A DNA stretch of 64,000 nucleotides, from contig NZ_JACJSZ010000003.1 in the NCBI RefSeq assembly GCF_014698445.1, positions 124,001-188,000 on the forward strand. Direction: 5' to 3'. The notes below the pieces were generated by a model. That model ran no database searches. It was not told where the DNA came from and was given only the letters and a program-made list of their open reading frames with translations. This document shows, piece after piece, positions 28,086 to 37,077 of this stretch. A program made the position numbers and the translations under genes. The stretch is from Microcystis elabens FACHB-917. Its GTDB lineage: Bacteria; Cyanobacteriota; Cyanobacteriia; PCC-6307; Cyanobiaceae. Numbering within the stretch: the stretch's first letter is position 1; each line of letters opens with the position of its first letter.

Positions 28086-29894
28086 GTGCTCACGGGTCTG
28101 CGCCTCGAGAACATTGCCCTGATCGAGCACCTCGAGCTGGTGTTCTCGGCCGGCTTCACCGTGCTCACCGGCGAGACCGGCGCCGGCAAGTCGATCCTGC
28201 TCGACGCCCTCGACGCCCTGCTCGGCGGAGCCCAGGGCAGCCAGGGGGCCCGCCTGCTGCGCCGGGGCGCCGAGCGGGGCCGCATCGAGGCCAGCTTCCA
28301 GCTGGCTCCCCCCGTGCGCGACTGGCTGGAGCGCCAGGAGCTCGACGCCGAGGACGATGAGCTCCTGCTCAGCCGCGACTGGCGCCTCCAGGACGACCGC
28401 CTCACCAGCCGCCACCGGCTCAACGGGGTGGTGGTGAGCCGCAGCCAGGTGCTGGAGCTGCGCCCCCTGCTGCTCGACCTCACCGTGCAGGGCCAGACCC
28501 AGCAGCTGGGCCGCCCCGGCGAGCAGCGCCGCTGGCTGGATCGCTTCGCCGGCGAGGAACTGGCCGTCCTCCTGGAGGCCACCCGCGCCGCCTGGCAGGG
28601 CTGGAAGGGGGAGGCCGACGCCCTGGCGCGGGCCCGCGCCGACCGGGACCGTTTCGCCCGGGATCGGGAGCGGCAGGAGGAGCTGCTGGCGGAGCTGGAG
28701 GCGGCGGAGCTGGAGGACCCGGCCGAGCGCCAGCGGCTCCAGGGCGAGCAGGACCGCCTGGCCCACGGGGTGCGCCTGCAGGAGGGGGTGATGACCCTGA
28801 TCGGCCGCCTGGTGGAGGGGGCCGAGGGGGCCCCGTCGGTGCTGGACCACCTGGCGGCCTGCGACCAGGAGCTGCAGACCATGGCCGGCCTCGATGCCGG
28901 GGTGGCGCCGCTGCACGGGGCCTGCGCCGAGGCCCTGGCCGGTCTGCAGGACCTGGCCCGGGATCTGGATCGCTACGGCTCCCTGCTGGAGAGCGACCCC
29001 GACAGCCTGGCCCTGCTGCAGGAGCGCATGGCCCAGCTCAAGGCCCTGGAGCGCCGCCACGGCCAGACCCTGGCCGAACTGATCGACCTGCGCGACGCGC
29101 TGCGCGATCAGCTGGCCGGGGCGGATGCCGAGGCCGCCCTGGCGGACCTGGAGGCCGTCGAGGCCGCCGCCCGCCAGCGGCGCGACCGGGCCAACGCCGC
29201 GCTGACACAGGGACGCAGCGCCGCCGCCCGCCGCCTGGAGGAGCAGCTGATGGCGGCCCTGCGCCCGATGGGGCTGGCCAACGTGCGCTTCGCCGTCGCC
29301 ATCGCCGCCGCCGAGCCCGGCGAGGAGGGGGCCGACGCGGTGCAGTTCCTGTTCTCCGCCAACCCGGGCCAGCCGCCGGCACCCCTGGCGGAGGTGGCCT
29401 CCGGTGGGGAGATGAGCCGCTTCCTGCTGGCGCTCAAGACCTGCCTGGCTGCGGCCGACCCTCACGTCACTCTGATGTTCGATGAGATCGATGCGGGGGT
29501 GAGCGGCCGCGTCAGCGGTGCCATGGCCCAGCTGCTGCGGCGCCTCGCCGAGCGGCGCCAGGTGTTCTGCATCACCCACCAGCCCCTGGTGGCCGCCGCG
29601 GCCCAGCACCACTTCCGGGTCAGCAAGAGCGTCGAGGCCGGACTCACCCACACGCGGGTGTCCCACCTGCGGGACACTCGCGAGCGCCAGGCGGAGCTGG
29701 CGGAACTGGCCGGCGGCGATTCCGGCGAGGCCCACAGCTACGCCGCCAGCCTGCTGGGCTCAGGGGCCTCCCCGCAGCCGGGCGCGGCCGAGCAGACCCG
29801 CCACCAGCAGGGCCCCCGCCGTGGTGAGCGGCAGCCACAGCCCCAGGCCGATGCTGGTCAGCAGGAGCAGCGGCAGCACCAGGCTGCGGCATGA
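28086..29894 (+). CDS. recN: DNA repair protein RecN
   Basis: 602 residues, SMC-like ATPase acting in double-strand break repair. The GTG start gives MLTGLRLENIALIEHLELVF with Walker A at residues 29-36 (GETGAGKS). Two coiled-coil arms flank the middle; signature and Walker B are VASGGEMSRFLLALKTCLAA and LMFDEIDAGVSG. Typical RecN proteins end soon after HSYAASLLG. Here about 45 Gln/Arg-rich residues follow (QADAGQQEQRQHQAAA), a composition that looks like the antisense of a membrane gene; see the small ORF at 29760-29927. The stop codon may have been lost. Confidence 0.95.
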   Translation: MLTGLRLENIALIEHLELVFSAGFTVLTGETGAGKSILLDALDALLGGAQGSQGARLLRRGAERGRIEASFQLAPPVRDWLERQELDAEDDELLLSRDWRLQDDRLTSRHRLNGVVVSRSQVLELRPLLLDLTVQGQTQQLGRPGEQRRWLDRFAGEELAVLLEATRAAWQGWKGEADALARARADRDRFARDRERQEELLAELEAAELEDPAERQRLQGEQDRLAHGVRLQEGVMTLIGRLVEGAEGAPSVLDHLAACDQELQTMAGLDAGVAPLHGACAEALAGLQDLARDLDRYGSLLESDPDSLALLQERMAQLKALERRHGQTLAELIDLRDALRDQLAGADAEAALADLEAVEAAARQRRDRANAALTQGRSAAARRLEEQLMAALRPMGLANVRFAVAIAAAEPGEEGADAVQFLFSANPGQPPAPLAEVASGGEMSRFLLALKTCLAAADPHVTLMFDEIDAGVSGRVSGAMAQLLRRLAERRQVFCITHQPLVAAAAQHHFRVSKSVEAGLTHTRVSHLRDTRERQAELAELAGGDSGEAHSYAASLLGSGASPQPGAAEQTRHQQGPRRGERQPQPQADAGQQEQRQHQAAA

Positions 29895-29927
29895 TCCCGC
29901 GTCCGTGTCGGGCCAGAACGCCGGCAC
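29760..29927 (-). CDS. Possible small membrane protein opposite the recN end
   Basis: 55 residues from a GTG at 29927: MPAFWPDTDAGSC, then RSLVLPLLLLTSIGLGLWLP, TTAGALLVAGLLG and a basic end RARLRGGP. This gives two closely spaced hydrophobic helices and positive-inside ends, which is hard to get by chance. It overlaps the last 135 nt of recN on the other strand. The same frame upstream of a TGA (about 29970) continues with HSNRGLAKLVAVAEASELG, which also looks like coding sequence, so a larger gene may have been cut. Not recognised. Confidence 0.35.
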   Translation of the reverse strand: MPAFWPDTDAGSCRSLVLPLLLLTSIGLGLWLPLTTAGALLVAGLLGRARLRGGP

Positions 29928-30314
29928 CGGGGCGGCCTCCGTTGAGTGGGGCCGCGAGCGTCAGAAGGGAAGTGAGCTGCCGAGCCGGCCCAGTTCAGAG
30001 GCTTCTGCCACCGCCACCAGCTTCGCCAGGCCGCGGTTGCTGTGCTGCTGCTTCCACTGTGGCTGCGGAGGAAGGCATTGAAGGCCACCTCCCAGCAACG
30101 GCCTTCACTCAGGAATCCATCATTGCCGAGGCACGGATCAAGCGATTCCAGAGTGGGAAGCCCTATCGGCTGAAGACGATTCCAGTGGCCTCACATCTAT
30201 GAATCGATCTTCATCCAGCCCATTAAACGTATGGTCTCGCCTGAAACGTATCGTCGACGCAATTACGCCATGTGAATGGCCGGACTGTTGATCATTGATC
30301 CACGATCCACGGGT
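29928..30314. other. Gene-free stretch with coding remnants
   Basis: About 390 bp between recN and the broken vapC. On the minus strand one short open stretch (about 29980-30108, HSNRGLAKLVAVAEASELGR ending SSLPF) has codon use like a real gene end but no start. The plus strand has a short frame ending ARIKRFQSGKPYRLKTIPV. I see no promoter, terminator or RNA gene that I could support. Confidence 0.4.
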
Positions 30315-30590
30315 TCATCCAGGCACCAGGTGAATCGCGCACTGCGGGCCTGCTGCCCCTGCCAGTCTTCGATCCGCGCTCAGCAGCGGACAGCCGAGCG
30401 CTTCCGCCAGAGCCACGTAGGTGGCGTCGTAGGCGGTGAGATTGTCTCTCAGGCCTCAGATCCGGGCCAACAGTGCGGTGCAGCCATGGCGCCGGATCCC
30501 GAGATGGACCGGCTGCGAGGACAGGCTCTGCCGCGCCGGCCCATCGTTGAGGAGGGCGGCCACCACGGCGGAGGCATCGGCCACGATCAC
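30315..30590 (-). pseudogene. VapC toxin with internal stop and deletion
   Basis: The GTG at 30590 overlaps the antitoxin stop (GTGA). The N-terminus VIVADASAVVAALLNDGPAR with its first aspartate is intact, and the frame continues as RRHGCTALLARI, then an in-frame TGA at 30458-30456, then GLRDNLTAYDATYVALAEAL and CPLLSADRRL to a stop at 30315. Related toxins have a Trp where the TGA stands (ARIWxLRDNL) and about 35 more residues between the first block and the RHGC-type block. So there are two lesions: a Trp-to-stop change and an in-frame deletion of the middle, which carries the conserved glutamate. The product should be inactive. Confidence 0.8.
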
Positions 30591-30808
30591 CGGGCGTCCC
30601 TCTCCGCATGGAGGGTGGCCACGATCTCGTCGGAGGGCACGCCCAGGTGGGGCAGTGCGGCCAGAAGCTCGGCCGCATTGGCCCGTCGGGAGGCCTCGGC
30701 GAGTTCCCTCACGGCGAATGAGCTCAGGGGCAGGCCCGCCTCGGCCGCCAGCCGTTCGAGCCGCTCGATCACGTCATCGGGGACGTTACGAAGGTAGAGC
30801 GTCCGCAT
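30587..30808 (-). CDS. vapB: FitA/Arc-like ribbon-helix-helix antitoxin
   Basis: 73 residues from the ATG at 30808 (MRTLYLRNVPDDVIERLERL); a longer frame to 30841 exists. The N-terminal strand and two helices form an Arc/FitA-type ribbon-helix-helix DNA-binding fold; the rest (LSSFAVRELAEASRRANAAE) binds the toxin. The partner toxin gene, translationally coupled, is broken, so this antitoxin no longer has an active cognate. It may persist as a neutral relic or counter a related toxin elsewhere. Confidence 0.8.
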   Translation of the reverse strand: MRTLYLRNVPDDVIERLERLAAEAGLPLSSFAVRELAEASRRANAAELLAALPHLGVPSDEIVATLHAERDAR

Positions 30809-30855
30809 GTTGATGCCTGTGTGCTTGCAGGCTGCCATCAACGTAGCCGCTCAGG

Positions 30856-32916
30856 ATGGTTCAGTCTGGGCTCGCCCCTTCGACTCAGGATTCCGTGGGG
30901 AACGCCAGCGCCGGATCAGGGAGCCTGATCGGCTTCGGCCGTGAGATCGCCGGCGATCCCCGGCTGGCCTGCGAGCGCGAGTGGCTCGTCACCAACGGCC
31001 TGGGCGGCTACGCCATGGGCACGGTGTCAGGGGCGCCGAGTCGCAGCTACCACGGTCTGCTGATCGCAGCCCTCTCTCCGCCGGTGGAGCGCACCCTGCT
31101 GGTGAGCCAGCTGGAGGCTTCAGCGGCGGCGCCCGACGGGAGCATCACCGCCCTCGGGTACCGGCAGATCGAGGGCTTTGCCCTGGAGGGCACCATCCCC
31201 TGCTGGCGATTTGCCGTGGCGGACGCGCTCCTGGAGAAAAGGGTGTGGATGGCCCAGGGCGCGAACACCACCTACGTGAGCGTCCGGCTGGTGCGCGGCG
31301 GCCCCCTCGCGCTCACCCTGACCGCCTGCGTGCAGCACCGCTCGCACCACGGCGGCGAGCGGCCGCGGCTCGAGCTGGTGCCGCGGCCGATGGGGGTGGA
31401 GGTGCGGCCGGCGGCGGCAGCGCCGTTCTTTCTCGGCAGCGACCGCGGTGACTGGCGGCTGGAGGACCCCCCGTCCTGGGTGGAGGGGATCCCCCTGGCG
31501 GCGGAGGCGGAACGGGGCCTGGCGAGCACGGCCGAGCACCTGCGGGCGGCCACCCTCAGCATCACCCTCGGCGATCAGCACCCGGGCGTCACCGTCGTGG
31601 CCAGCACCCATCGGGACGCCGGCGCCGATGGCGAGCAGGCCCTGGCCGGGCGCCGCGCCCACGACCAGGAGCTGCTGCGCCGCTGGGAGGCCGCCCAGCC
31701 CACCCTGGCGCCGGCGGCACCCGCCTGGATCCGCCAGCTGGTGCTGGCGGCCGATGCCTTCATGGTGGAGCGGCCCCTGCCGGCGAGCGGGGCCGCACCG
31801 GCGGCCATGGGCGCCTCGATGATCGCCGGGTACCCCTGGTTCAACGACTGGGGCCGCGACACGATGATCAGCCTGGCCGGGCTCACCCTGGCGACCGGGC
31901 GCTGCGTGTGGGCCGAGCGGATCCTGCGCACCTACGCCGCCCATGTCAGCCACGGGCTGATCCCCAACAGCTTCCCGGACCGGGCCGACCGGCCCCTGGA
32001 TCAAGGCGCCTACAACACGGTGGACGCCACGCTCTGGTTCTTCCAGGCCCTGGCGGAACACCGGGCCGCCAGCGGCAGCGACGCCCTGGTGCGGGAGCTG
32101 TTCCCCCGGCTGGAGGCGATCCTTGAGCACCACGTGGCCGGCACCTGGTTCGGCATCCGCATGGATCCGGCCGATGGCCTGCTGGCTGCCGGCGAGGGGG
32201 AGACCCAGCTCACCTGGATGGATGCCAGGCCCGGCGAGCGGGCCATCACCCCCCGCCACGGCAAGGCGGTGGAGGTCAATGCCCTGTGGGTGAACGCCCT
32301 GCGCGCCATGGCGGGCTTCGCCCGGCTCACAGGGGCCGATCCGGGCCGCTGGCGGGCCCTGGCCGATCGGGCTGCGGCGGGCTTCCAGCGCTTCTGGAAC
32401 CCCCGGATGGGCTGCTGCTTCGATGTCATCGACGGACCCTCCGGTTCCCCGGATGACCGGCTGCGGCCCAACCAGCTGCTGGCCCTGTCGCTGCCCGAAC
32501 CGCTGCTCAGCCGCGACCAGGCCGCCGGCGTGCTCGACCTCTGCGGCCGGCGCCTTCTCACCCGCCACGGGCTGCGCACCCTGGATCCCGCCGATCCCGA
32601 CTACCGGGGCCACTACGGCGGTGACGCCCGGCGGCGGGACGGGGCCTACCACCAGGGCACGGTGTGGGCCTGGTGGCTCGGGCCCTTCGCCCTGGCCCAT
32701 CTCCGCCTGCACGGGGATGGGCCCCGGTCCCTTTCCTACCTGGAGCCCATGGCCGAGCACCTGGGCGCGGCGGGACTGGGCAGCATCAGCGAGATCTTTG
32801 ATGGCGATCCCCCCCATGCCCCGCGGGGTTGCATCGCCCAGGCCTGGTCGGTGGCGCAGCTGCTTTCGGCCTGGACGGCGATCAGTGGTGGAACCCTGAA
32901 GCGGTCGCCTCGCTGA
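30856..32916 (+). CDS. Glycogen debranching enzyme (amylo-alpha-1,6-glucosidase)
   Basis: 686 residues. N-terminal glycogen-debranching domain begins ACEREWLVTNGLGGYAMGTV and SRSYHGLLIAAL, the signature of the archaeal/bacterial GDE type. The catalytic (alpha/alpha)6 barrel from about residue 290 has GYPWFNDWGRDTMISLAGLT and AYNTVDATLWFFQAL, ending with DGAYHQGTVWAWWLGPFALA and QAWSVAQLLSAW. It removes alpha-1,6 branches during glycogen breakdown. The last 35 nt overlap the convergent gad pseudogene; this overlap is on its extreme C-terminus (GGTLKRSPR), so it could be a recent loss of a stop codon. Confidence 0.92.
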   Translation: MVQSGLAPSTQDSVGNASAGSGSLIGFGREIAGDPRLACEREWLVTNGLGGYAMGTVSGAPSRSYHGLLIAALSPPVERTLLVSQLEASAAAPDGSITALGYRQIEGFALEGTIPCWRFAVADALLEKRVWMAQGANTTYVSVRLVRGGPLALTLTACVQHRSHHGGERPRLELVPRPMGVEVRPAAAAPFFLGSDRGDWRLEDPPSWVEGIPLAAEAERGLASTAEHLRAATLSITLGDQHPGVTVVASTHRDAGADGEQALAGRRAHDQELLRRWEAAQPTLAPAAPAWIRQLVLAADAFMVERPLPASGAAPAAMGASMIAGYPWFNDWGRDTMISLAGLTLATGRCVWAERILRTYAAHVSHGLIPNSFPDRADRPLDQGAYNTVDATLWFFQALAEHRAASGSDALVRELFPRLEAILEHHVAGTWFGIRMDPADGLLAAGEGETQLTWMDARPGERAITPRHGKAVEVNALWVNALRAMAGFARLTGADPGRWRALADRAAAGFQRFWNPRMGCCFDVIDGPSGSPDDRLRPNQLLALSLPEPLLSRDQAAGVLDLCGRRLLTRHGLRTLDPADPDYRGHYGGDARRRDGAYHQGTVWAWWLGPFALAHLRLHGDGPRSLSYLEPMAEHLGAAGLGSISEIFDGDPPHAPRGCIAQAWSVAQLLSAWTAISGGTLKRSPR

Positions 32917-34135
32917 GGGCGCCGTGGCCGGAGTGGCTGGCGATGAAGTCGAGCGACTGAAGGATGTCCGCCAGCAGCAGATCGGCCAGATCCCGGCTGA
33001 CGCCATGGCGCACCAGGATCCGTTGCACGGTGATCCCTTCTCAGTGGGCCGGCAGGCTGTAGGCCGGCACCTGCCAGCCCCGCACCCGCAGGCGATCGGC
33101 GAGGCCGTAGAGGTTGAAGGACACGTCGCTGCCCTCCCGGATCTTCCAGGTGAGAGCGGGAATGCCCGTCCGGTCATCACCGTCGAACAGGATCTCGAAC
33201 GGGCCCATCGCACCGATCTCCCGGCCCAGGCGCAGGAAGTTGTAGCACTGACACACCACCTTGCCCCCCGGCCTGGAGAAGTTGAGGGTGAGATCGCGCA
33301 TGTTGCCCCCCAGGTAGTTCACCCAGAACACCATCTCCTCGGGCAGATCGGCGGTCTGCCGCCACAGCACCCAGCCCACCCCCAGGGGCGCCAGGAAGTC
33401 GCCGCTGGCGGCATCCACGTGGACGGGGATGTCGAGGCCGGTGCGGGCCTGCAGGTCATCGAGGGCGGCCGCCAGCTGCTGCACGGGTTCGTACTGGCCG
33501 GTGAAGGTGACCCCCAGGGTGGGCATCACGCCGATGGTGTTCGCGTCGCAGTGGCGCAGGGCCGCTTCCGGGCTGAGGATCAGCCGATCCGGCTCCATCG
33601 GGATCTCGCGGTGCTCGATGTCCCAGTAGCGGCAGAACTTGTGCCAGCAGATCTGCACCGGCCCGGTCACCAGGTTGGGCCTGTCGCTGGGTTGTCCCTG
33701 CCCCTGGCGCCGGGCTTCCCAGCGGCGCTTCATCGCCAGGCCGCCGAGCATGGCGGCCTCGCTGGAGCCGGTGGTGGAGCAGCCGATGGCGCCCTGGATC
33801 GCGGGGGCGTGCCAGAGATCGGCCACCATGCGGGCGCAGCGGGCTTCGATCTCGGCGGTCTGGGGATATTTGTCCTTGTCCTCGATGTTCTTGTCGATGC
33901 ATAGATCCATCAGGGCATGGACCTCCTCCTCCACCCAGGTCTGTCAGAAGGTGGCCAGGTTCTGGCGGGAATTGCCATCCAGCATCAGTTCGTCGCGGAT
34001 CGCGACGAACACGGCGCGGGGATTGTGCTCCTGGCTGGGGAAATGGCTCTTTGGCAGAGTGACCGAGAGATCGGTGGAGGAGTAGATGTCGTCCTCCAGG
34101 GAGTGTCGGGCCGCCGCGCTGCTGGGGGTGGTCAT
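32882..34135 (-). pseudogene. gad: Glutamate decarboxylase with two in-frame stops and two deletions
   Basis: One continuous frame of 418 codons matches Gad over its whole length (Escherichia coli GadB has 466). It starts [20 protein letters not shown] and contains [20 protein letters not shown] and [20 protein letters not shown]. Lesions: a TGA at 33944-33946 in NLATF(stop)QTW, where the family has Cys; an in-frame deletion of about 33 residues, so FLAP runs directly into LGVGWVLW and the pyridoxal-phosphate lysine (SGHK motif) is gone; an in-frame deletion of about 20 residues at [14 protein letters not shown]; and a second TGA at 33041-33043 before EGITVQRILVRHGVSRDLA. The frame is otherwise unshifted. 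The product cannot be an active decarboxylase. Confidence 0.92.
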
Positions 34136-34182
34136 CGAACGGGACGGCGCCGATCGGAGAACATCAGGTTAGGTGGGCTGCG

Positions 34183-35481
34183 ATGAAGACCCCACCCCCT
34201 CCCCCACGCAGCGACGGGCAGCGGATGCTCGGCATCATCGCCAGCTGCGCCGCCGCCTTCACGGTCTTCGGGCTGCTGCAGGATGCGCCCGGAGAGATTC
34301 TGACTGGCTGGGCCCGCATCCTCACGACGCGGGACGCCCTGATCACCGACTATTTCGGCATTGGTGGCATGGGGGCGGCCTTCGTGAATTCCGGGCTGTT
34401 GACGGCCATCGCCTGCGGGATCTATCGCCTGACGCGGGCGCCCGTTTCCGGAGCCTCCGTCGCCAGCCTGTTCATCGTGATGGGTTTCGGACTCTTCGGC
34501 AAGAATGTCTTCAACGTATGGCCGCTGATCATGGGCGTATGGCTGTATGGGAAGGTTCGCCAGCAGCCGTTTTCAAGCCATGTCGACATCGCGTTCTTTG
34601 GTTGTGCGTTGTCACCGATCTTTTCGGAGGTGCTGTTCAGCACGTCCCTTCCCATCCGGATCTCCGCTCCGCTTGCCCTGATCACCAGCCTTCTCCTCGG
34701 GTTCATCCTTTCCCCTGTCGCCGGCCAGCTGTTCAAGGCCCATTCCGGCTTCAGTCTCTATAACGTCGGGTTCACCGCAGGGGTGCTGGGGACCCTGATC
34801 GTTGCGCTGTTCAAATCCTATGGATTTGTTCCGGATCCGGTGATGATCTGGACATCGCAGAGCAGAGGCCTGCTGTGCGGTTTCGTCGTCGCACTGCTCC
34901 TGGCGCTGACGATCGCGGCCCTGATGCTGGATCGACAGGCCCTGTCGAAATTCCGTTCGTTGATCAGGCTGTCCGGTCAGGCTCCGACGGATGTTCTTGC
35001 CCGCTTCGGCCCAGGAGCGACATTGCTCAACATGGGCCTCTGCGGCCTGTTGGGTCTTGCTGTTGTGATGCTCACCGGAGCCGACCTGAACGGTCCGACG
35101 ATCGGAGGAATTCTCACCATCGCCGGTTTTGGTGCCTTCGGGAAGCATCCCTTCAATGTGGCCCCGATCATGGCCGGGGTGCTTCTCGGCTCCATCGCCA
35201 AGCCCTGGGCGATCCAGGAGCCGGAGACCATCCTGGCCACGCTGTTCGGGACCACCCTGGCCCCGATCGCCGGCCAGTTCGGCTGGCTCTGGGGCCTCGT
35301 GGCCGGTTTCCTGCATTCCTCGGCCTCGCGCAGTGTCGGCTTCAACCACGCGGGTCTGAATCTCTACAACAACGGCTTTGCCGCCGGGCTTGTCGCCGCT
35401 GTCCTGGCGCCCGTGATCGTCGCCTCCCGGATGGCCCCGACGGCGCCCGGGGATCCTCCCCGGAGTGGCGAAGACCCGTGA
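34183..35481 (+). CDS. DUF1576 membrane protein
   Basis: 432 residues with about ten to twelve hydrophobic helices, arranged as two similar halves: MGFGLFGKNVFNVWPLIMGV in the first and AGFGAFGKHPFNVAPIMAGV in the second. This internal repeat is typical of DUF1576, a transporter-like family of unknown substrate. The C-terminus has RSVGFNHAGLNLYNNGFAAG. Base composition is lower in GC than neighbouring core genes, suggesting acquisition. It starts 47 nt from the divergent gad pseudogene and its stop overlaps the next gene (GTGA), so the two form an operon. Confidence 0.85.
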   Translation: MKTPPPPPRSDGQRMLGIIASCAAAFTVFGLLQDAPGEILTGWARILTTRDALITDYFGIGGMGAAFVNSGLLTAIACGIYRLTRAPVSGASVASLFIVMGFGLFGKNVFNVWPLIMGVWLYGKVRQQPFSSHVDIAFFGCALSPIFSEVLFSTSLPIRISAPLALITSLLLGFILSPVAGQLFKAHSGFSLYNVGFTAGVLGTLIVALFKSYGFVPDPVMIWTSQSRGLLCGFVVALLLALTIAALMLDRQALSKFRSLIRLSGQAPTDVLARFGPGATLLNMGLCGLLGLAVVMLTGADLNGPTIGGILTIAGFGAFGKHPFNVAPIMAGVLLGSIAKPWAIQEPETILATLFGTTLAPIAGQFGWLWGLVAGFLHSSASRSVGFNHAGLNLYNNGFAAGLVAAVLAPVIVASRMAPTAPGDPPRSGEDP

Positions 35482-36053
35482 GTCCCTGCGGCGGCATGTT
35501 CACCACTGCGGAAGCCTTCGCCCGCTTCGATGCCCTGCCCCCGGTGGAGATCGACGACCTGCTGGGGTCCTGGACGGGGGAGAGCGTCCCCACCGGCCAC
35601 CCTCTCGACGGTGCCCTGGAGGCCTTCCACTGGCATGGCAAGCGCTTCGATAGCGCCGAGGAGGTCCATCCGCTGGTGTTCGACGGGCTCGGCGGCGGCC
35701 TGATCTGCCTGGAACCGAGGGCGATGGGGCCGGGGCTGCGCCTGAGCGGGCGGGTGCCGATCCCCACCTCGCCGCTGGCCGGTCGTCTGTTCCAGCTGCT
35801 GCTGCCCCTGCTGAGCACCCGGCGCTCCCGGGCCCGGCTGCGGATGACCCGCTACCGCGGCGTGGTGAGCGCCACCATGCAATACGACCACCTGCCCATC
35901 AACGATGTCTTCCGCAAGGTGGACGACGACACCGTGCTGGGGGTGATGGACCTCAAGGGGATGGAGACGCCGTTCTTCTTCCTGCTGCGCCGGGAAGGAC
36001 CGGGCCCGTCACATTCCGTTACGATTTCAACGATGGAGGACGGCTCCGGCTGA
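35478..36053 (+). CDS. GXWXG/DUF4334 domain protein
   Basis: 191 residues from a GTG overlapping the DUF1576 stop; an ATG at 35496 is an alternative. The N-terminal GXWXG motif (LLGSWTGESVPTGH) and the C-terminal DUF4334 segment (RYRGVVSATMQYDHLPINDV, DTVLGVMDLKGMETPFFFLL) match the two-domain family. Function unknown; members often sit beside membrane or oxidoreductase genes. It is translationally coupled to DUF1576, but codon use is host-like. Confidence 0.85.
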   Translation: MSPCGGMFTTAEAFARFDALPPVEIDDLLGSWTGESVPTGHPLDGALEAFHWHGKRFDSAEEVHPLVFDGLGGGLICLEPRAMGPGLRLSGRVPIPTSPLAGRLFQLLLPLLSTRRSRARLRMTRYRGVVSATMQYDHLPINDVFRKVDDDTVLGVMDLKGMETPFFFLLRREGPGPSHSVTISTMEDGSG

Positions 36054-36090
36054 CGGCTCTCCCCCAACCGCTTTCCCCTCCCTGATCCCC

Positions 36091-37026
36091 ATGCGCTGGA
36101 CCGCCGCCGCCATCCCCGACCAGTCCGGCCGGATCGCCCTGGTCACCGGCGCCAACAGTGGCCTGGGTCTGGAAACGGCCCGGGCCCTGGCGGCCCGTGG
36201 GGCCACTGTGCTGCTGGCCTGCCGTTCCCATGCGAAGGCGGAGCAGGCCCGAGAGGAGTTGCTCACCACCGCGGCCTCCACCGGCGCCCTCGACCTGCTG
36301 ACCCTGGACCTCGCCGACCTGGGCAGCGTGACGGCTGCCGCCGCCACCGTCGCCGAGCGCTACGGGCGCCTTGATCTGCTGATCAACAACGCCGGCGTCA
36401 TGGCGCCGCCCCGGACCCTCACCCGCCAGGGCTTCGAGCTCCAGTTCGGCACCAACCACCTGGGCCACTTCGCCCTCACCCTCGCCCTGCTGCCCCTGCT
36501 GCGCGACCGGCCCGGCGCCCGGGTGGTCACCGTCACCTCCGGGGCCCAGTACTTCGGCCGGATCGCCTTCGACGACCTGCAGGGCGAGCGCCGCTACGAC
36601 CGCTGGCGCGCCTATGGCCAGAGCAAGCTGGCCAATGTGATGTTCGCCCTCGAACTGCAGCGGCGCCTCGCCGACCAGGGCAGCCCCGTCCTGTCCCTGG
36701 CGGCCCACCCCGGCTTCGCCCGCACCAACCTGCAGCCCGCCTCGATCGAAGCCACCGGCTCCTGGATCGAGCCGATCGCCTACCGGCTGATGGATCCGCT
36801 CTTCCAGAGCGCCGCCATGGGAGCCCTGCCCCAGCTGTTCGCCGCCACCGCGCCCGAGGCCAGGCCTGGCGGCCACTACGGTCCCGACCAGTGGGGCGGC
36901 CTGCGGGGCTGGCCCACGGAGGTGCGCATCGCCCCGGCCGCCCTCGATGCCGACCAGTGCCGGCGCCTCTGGGACGTCAGCCTGGAGCTCTGCGCCGCCG
37001 CCGCCCCGCTGCCGGCCCTGGCCTGA
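36091..37026 (+). CDS. Short-chain dehydrogenase/reductase
   Basis: 311 residues, extended SDR-type fold close to the retinol-dehydrogenase/protochlorophyllide-reductase-like group in cyanobacteria. The NAD(P) site is VTGANSGLGLETARALAARG, the NNAG motif is LLINNAGVMAPPRTL, and the catalytic Tyr-Lys pair lies in RAYGQSKLANVMFALELQR. A basic residue pattern (CRSHAKAEQARE after the second strand) suggests NADPH. Substrate unknown. It stands alone between the DUF4334 gene and uvrA with short gaps on the same strand. Confidence 0.88.
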   Translation: MRWTAAAIPDQSGRIALVTGANSGLGLETARALAARGATVLLACRSHAKAEQAREELLTTAASTGALDLLTLDLADLGSVTAAAATVAERYGRLDLLINNAGVMAPPRTLTRQGFELQFGTNHLGHFALTLALLPLLRDRPGARVVTVTSGAQYFGRIAFDDLQGERRYDRWRAYGQSKLANVMFALELQRRLADQGSPVLSLAAHPGFARTNLQPASIEATGSWIEPIAYRLMDPLFQSAAMGALPQLFAATAPEARPGGHYGPDQWGGLRGWPTEVRIAPAALDADQCRRLWDVSLELCAAAAPLPALA

Positions 37027-37077
37027 GCCTCCCCCTGGGCCATCCCCCGTAGACTCATCGGCTGCCGAGCGCTCCCC

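Noticed and set aside
33944-33946. TGA at a Cys position in gad could be selenocysteine
   Set aside because: A second TGA (33041-33043) stands at a site that is not a conserved Cys, the cofactor lysine is deleted, no SECIS-like stem is seen after the codon, and cyanobacteria of this type are not known to use selenocysteine.
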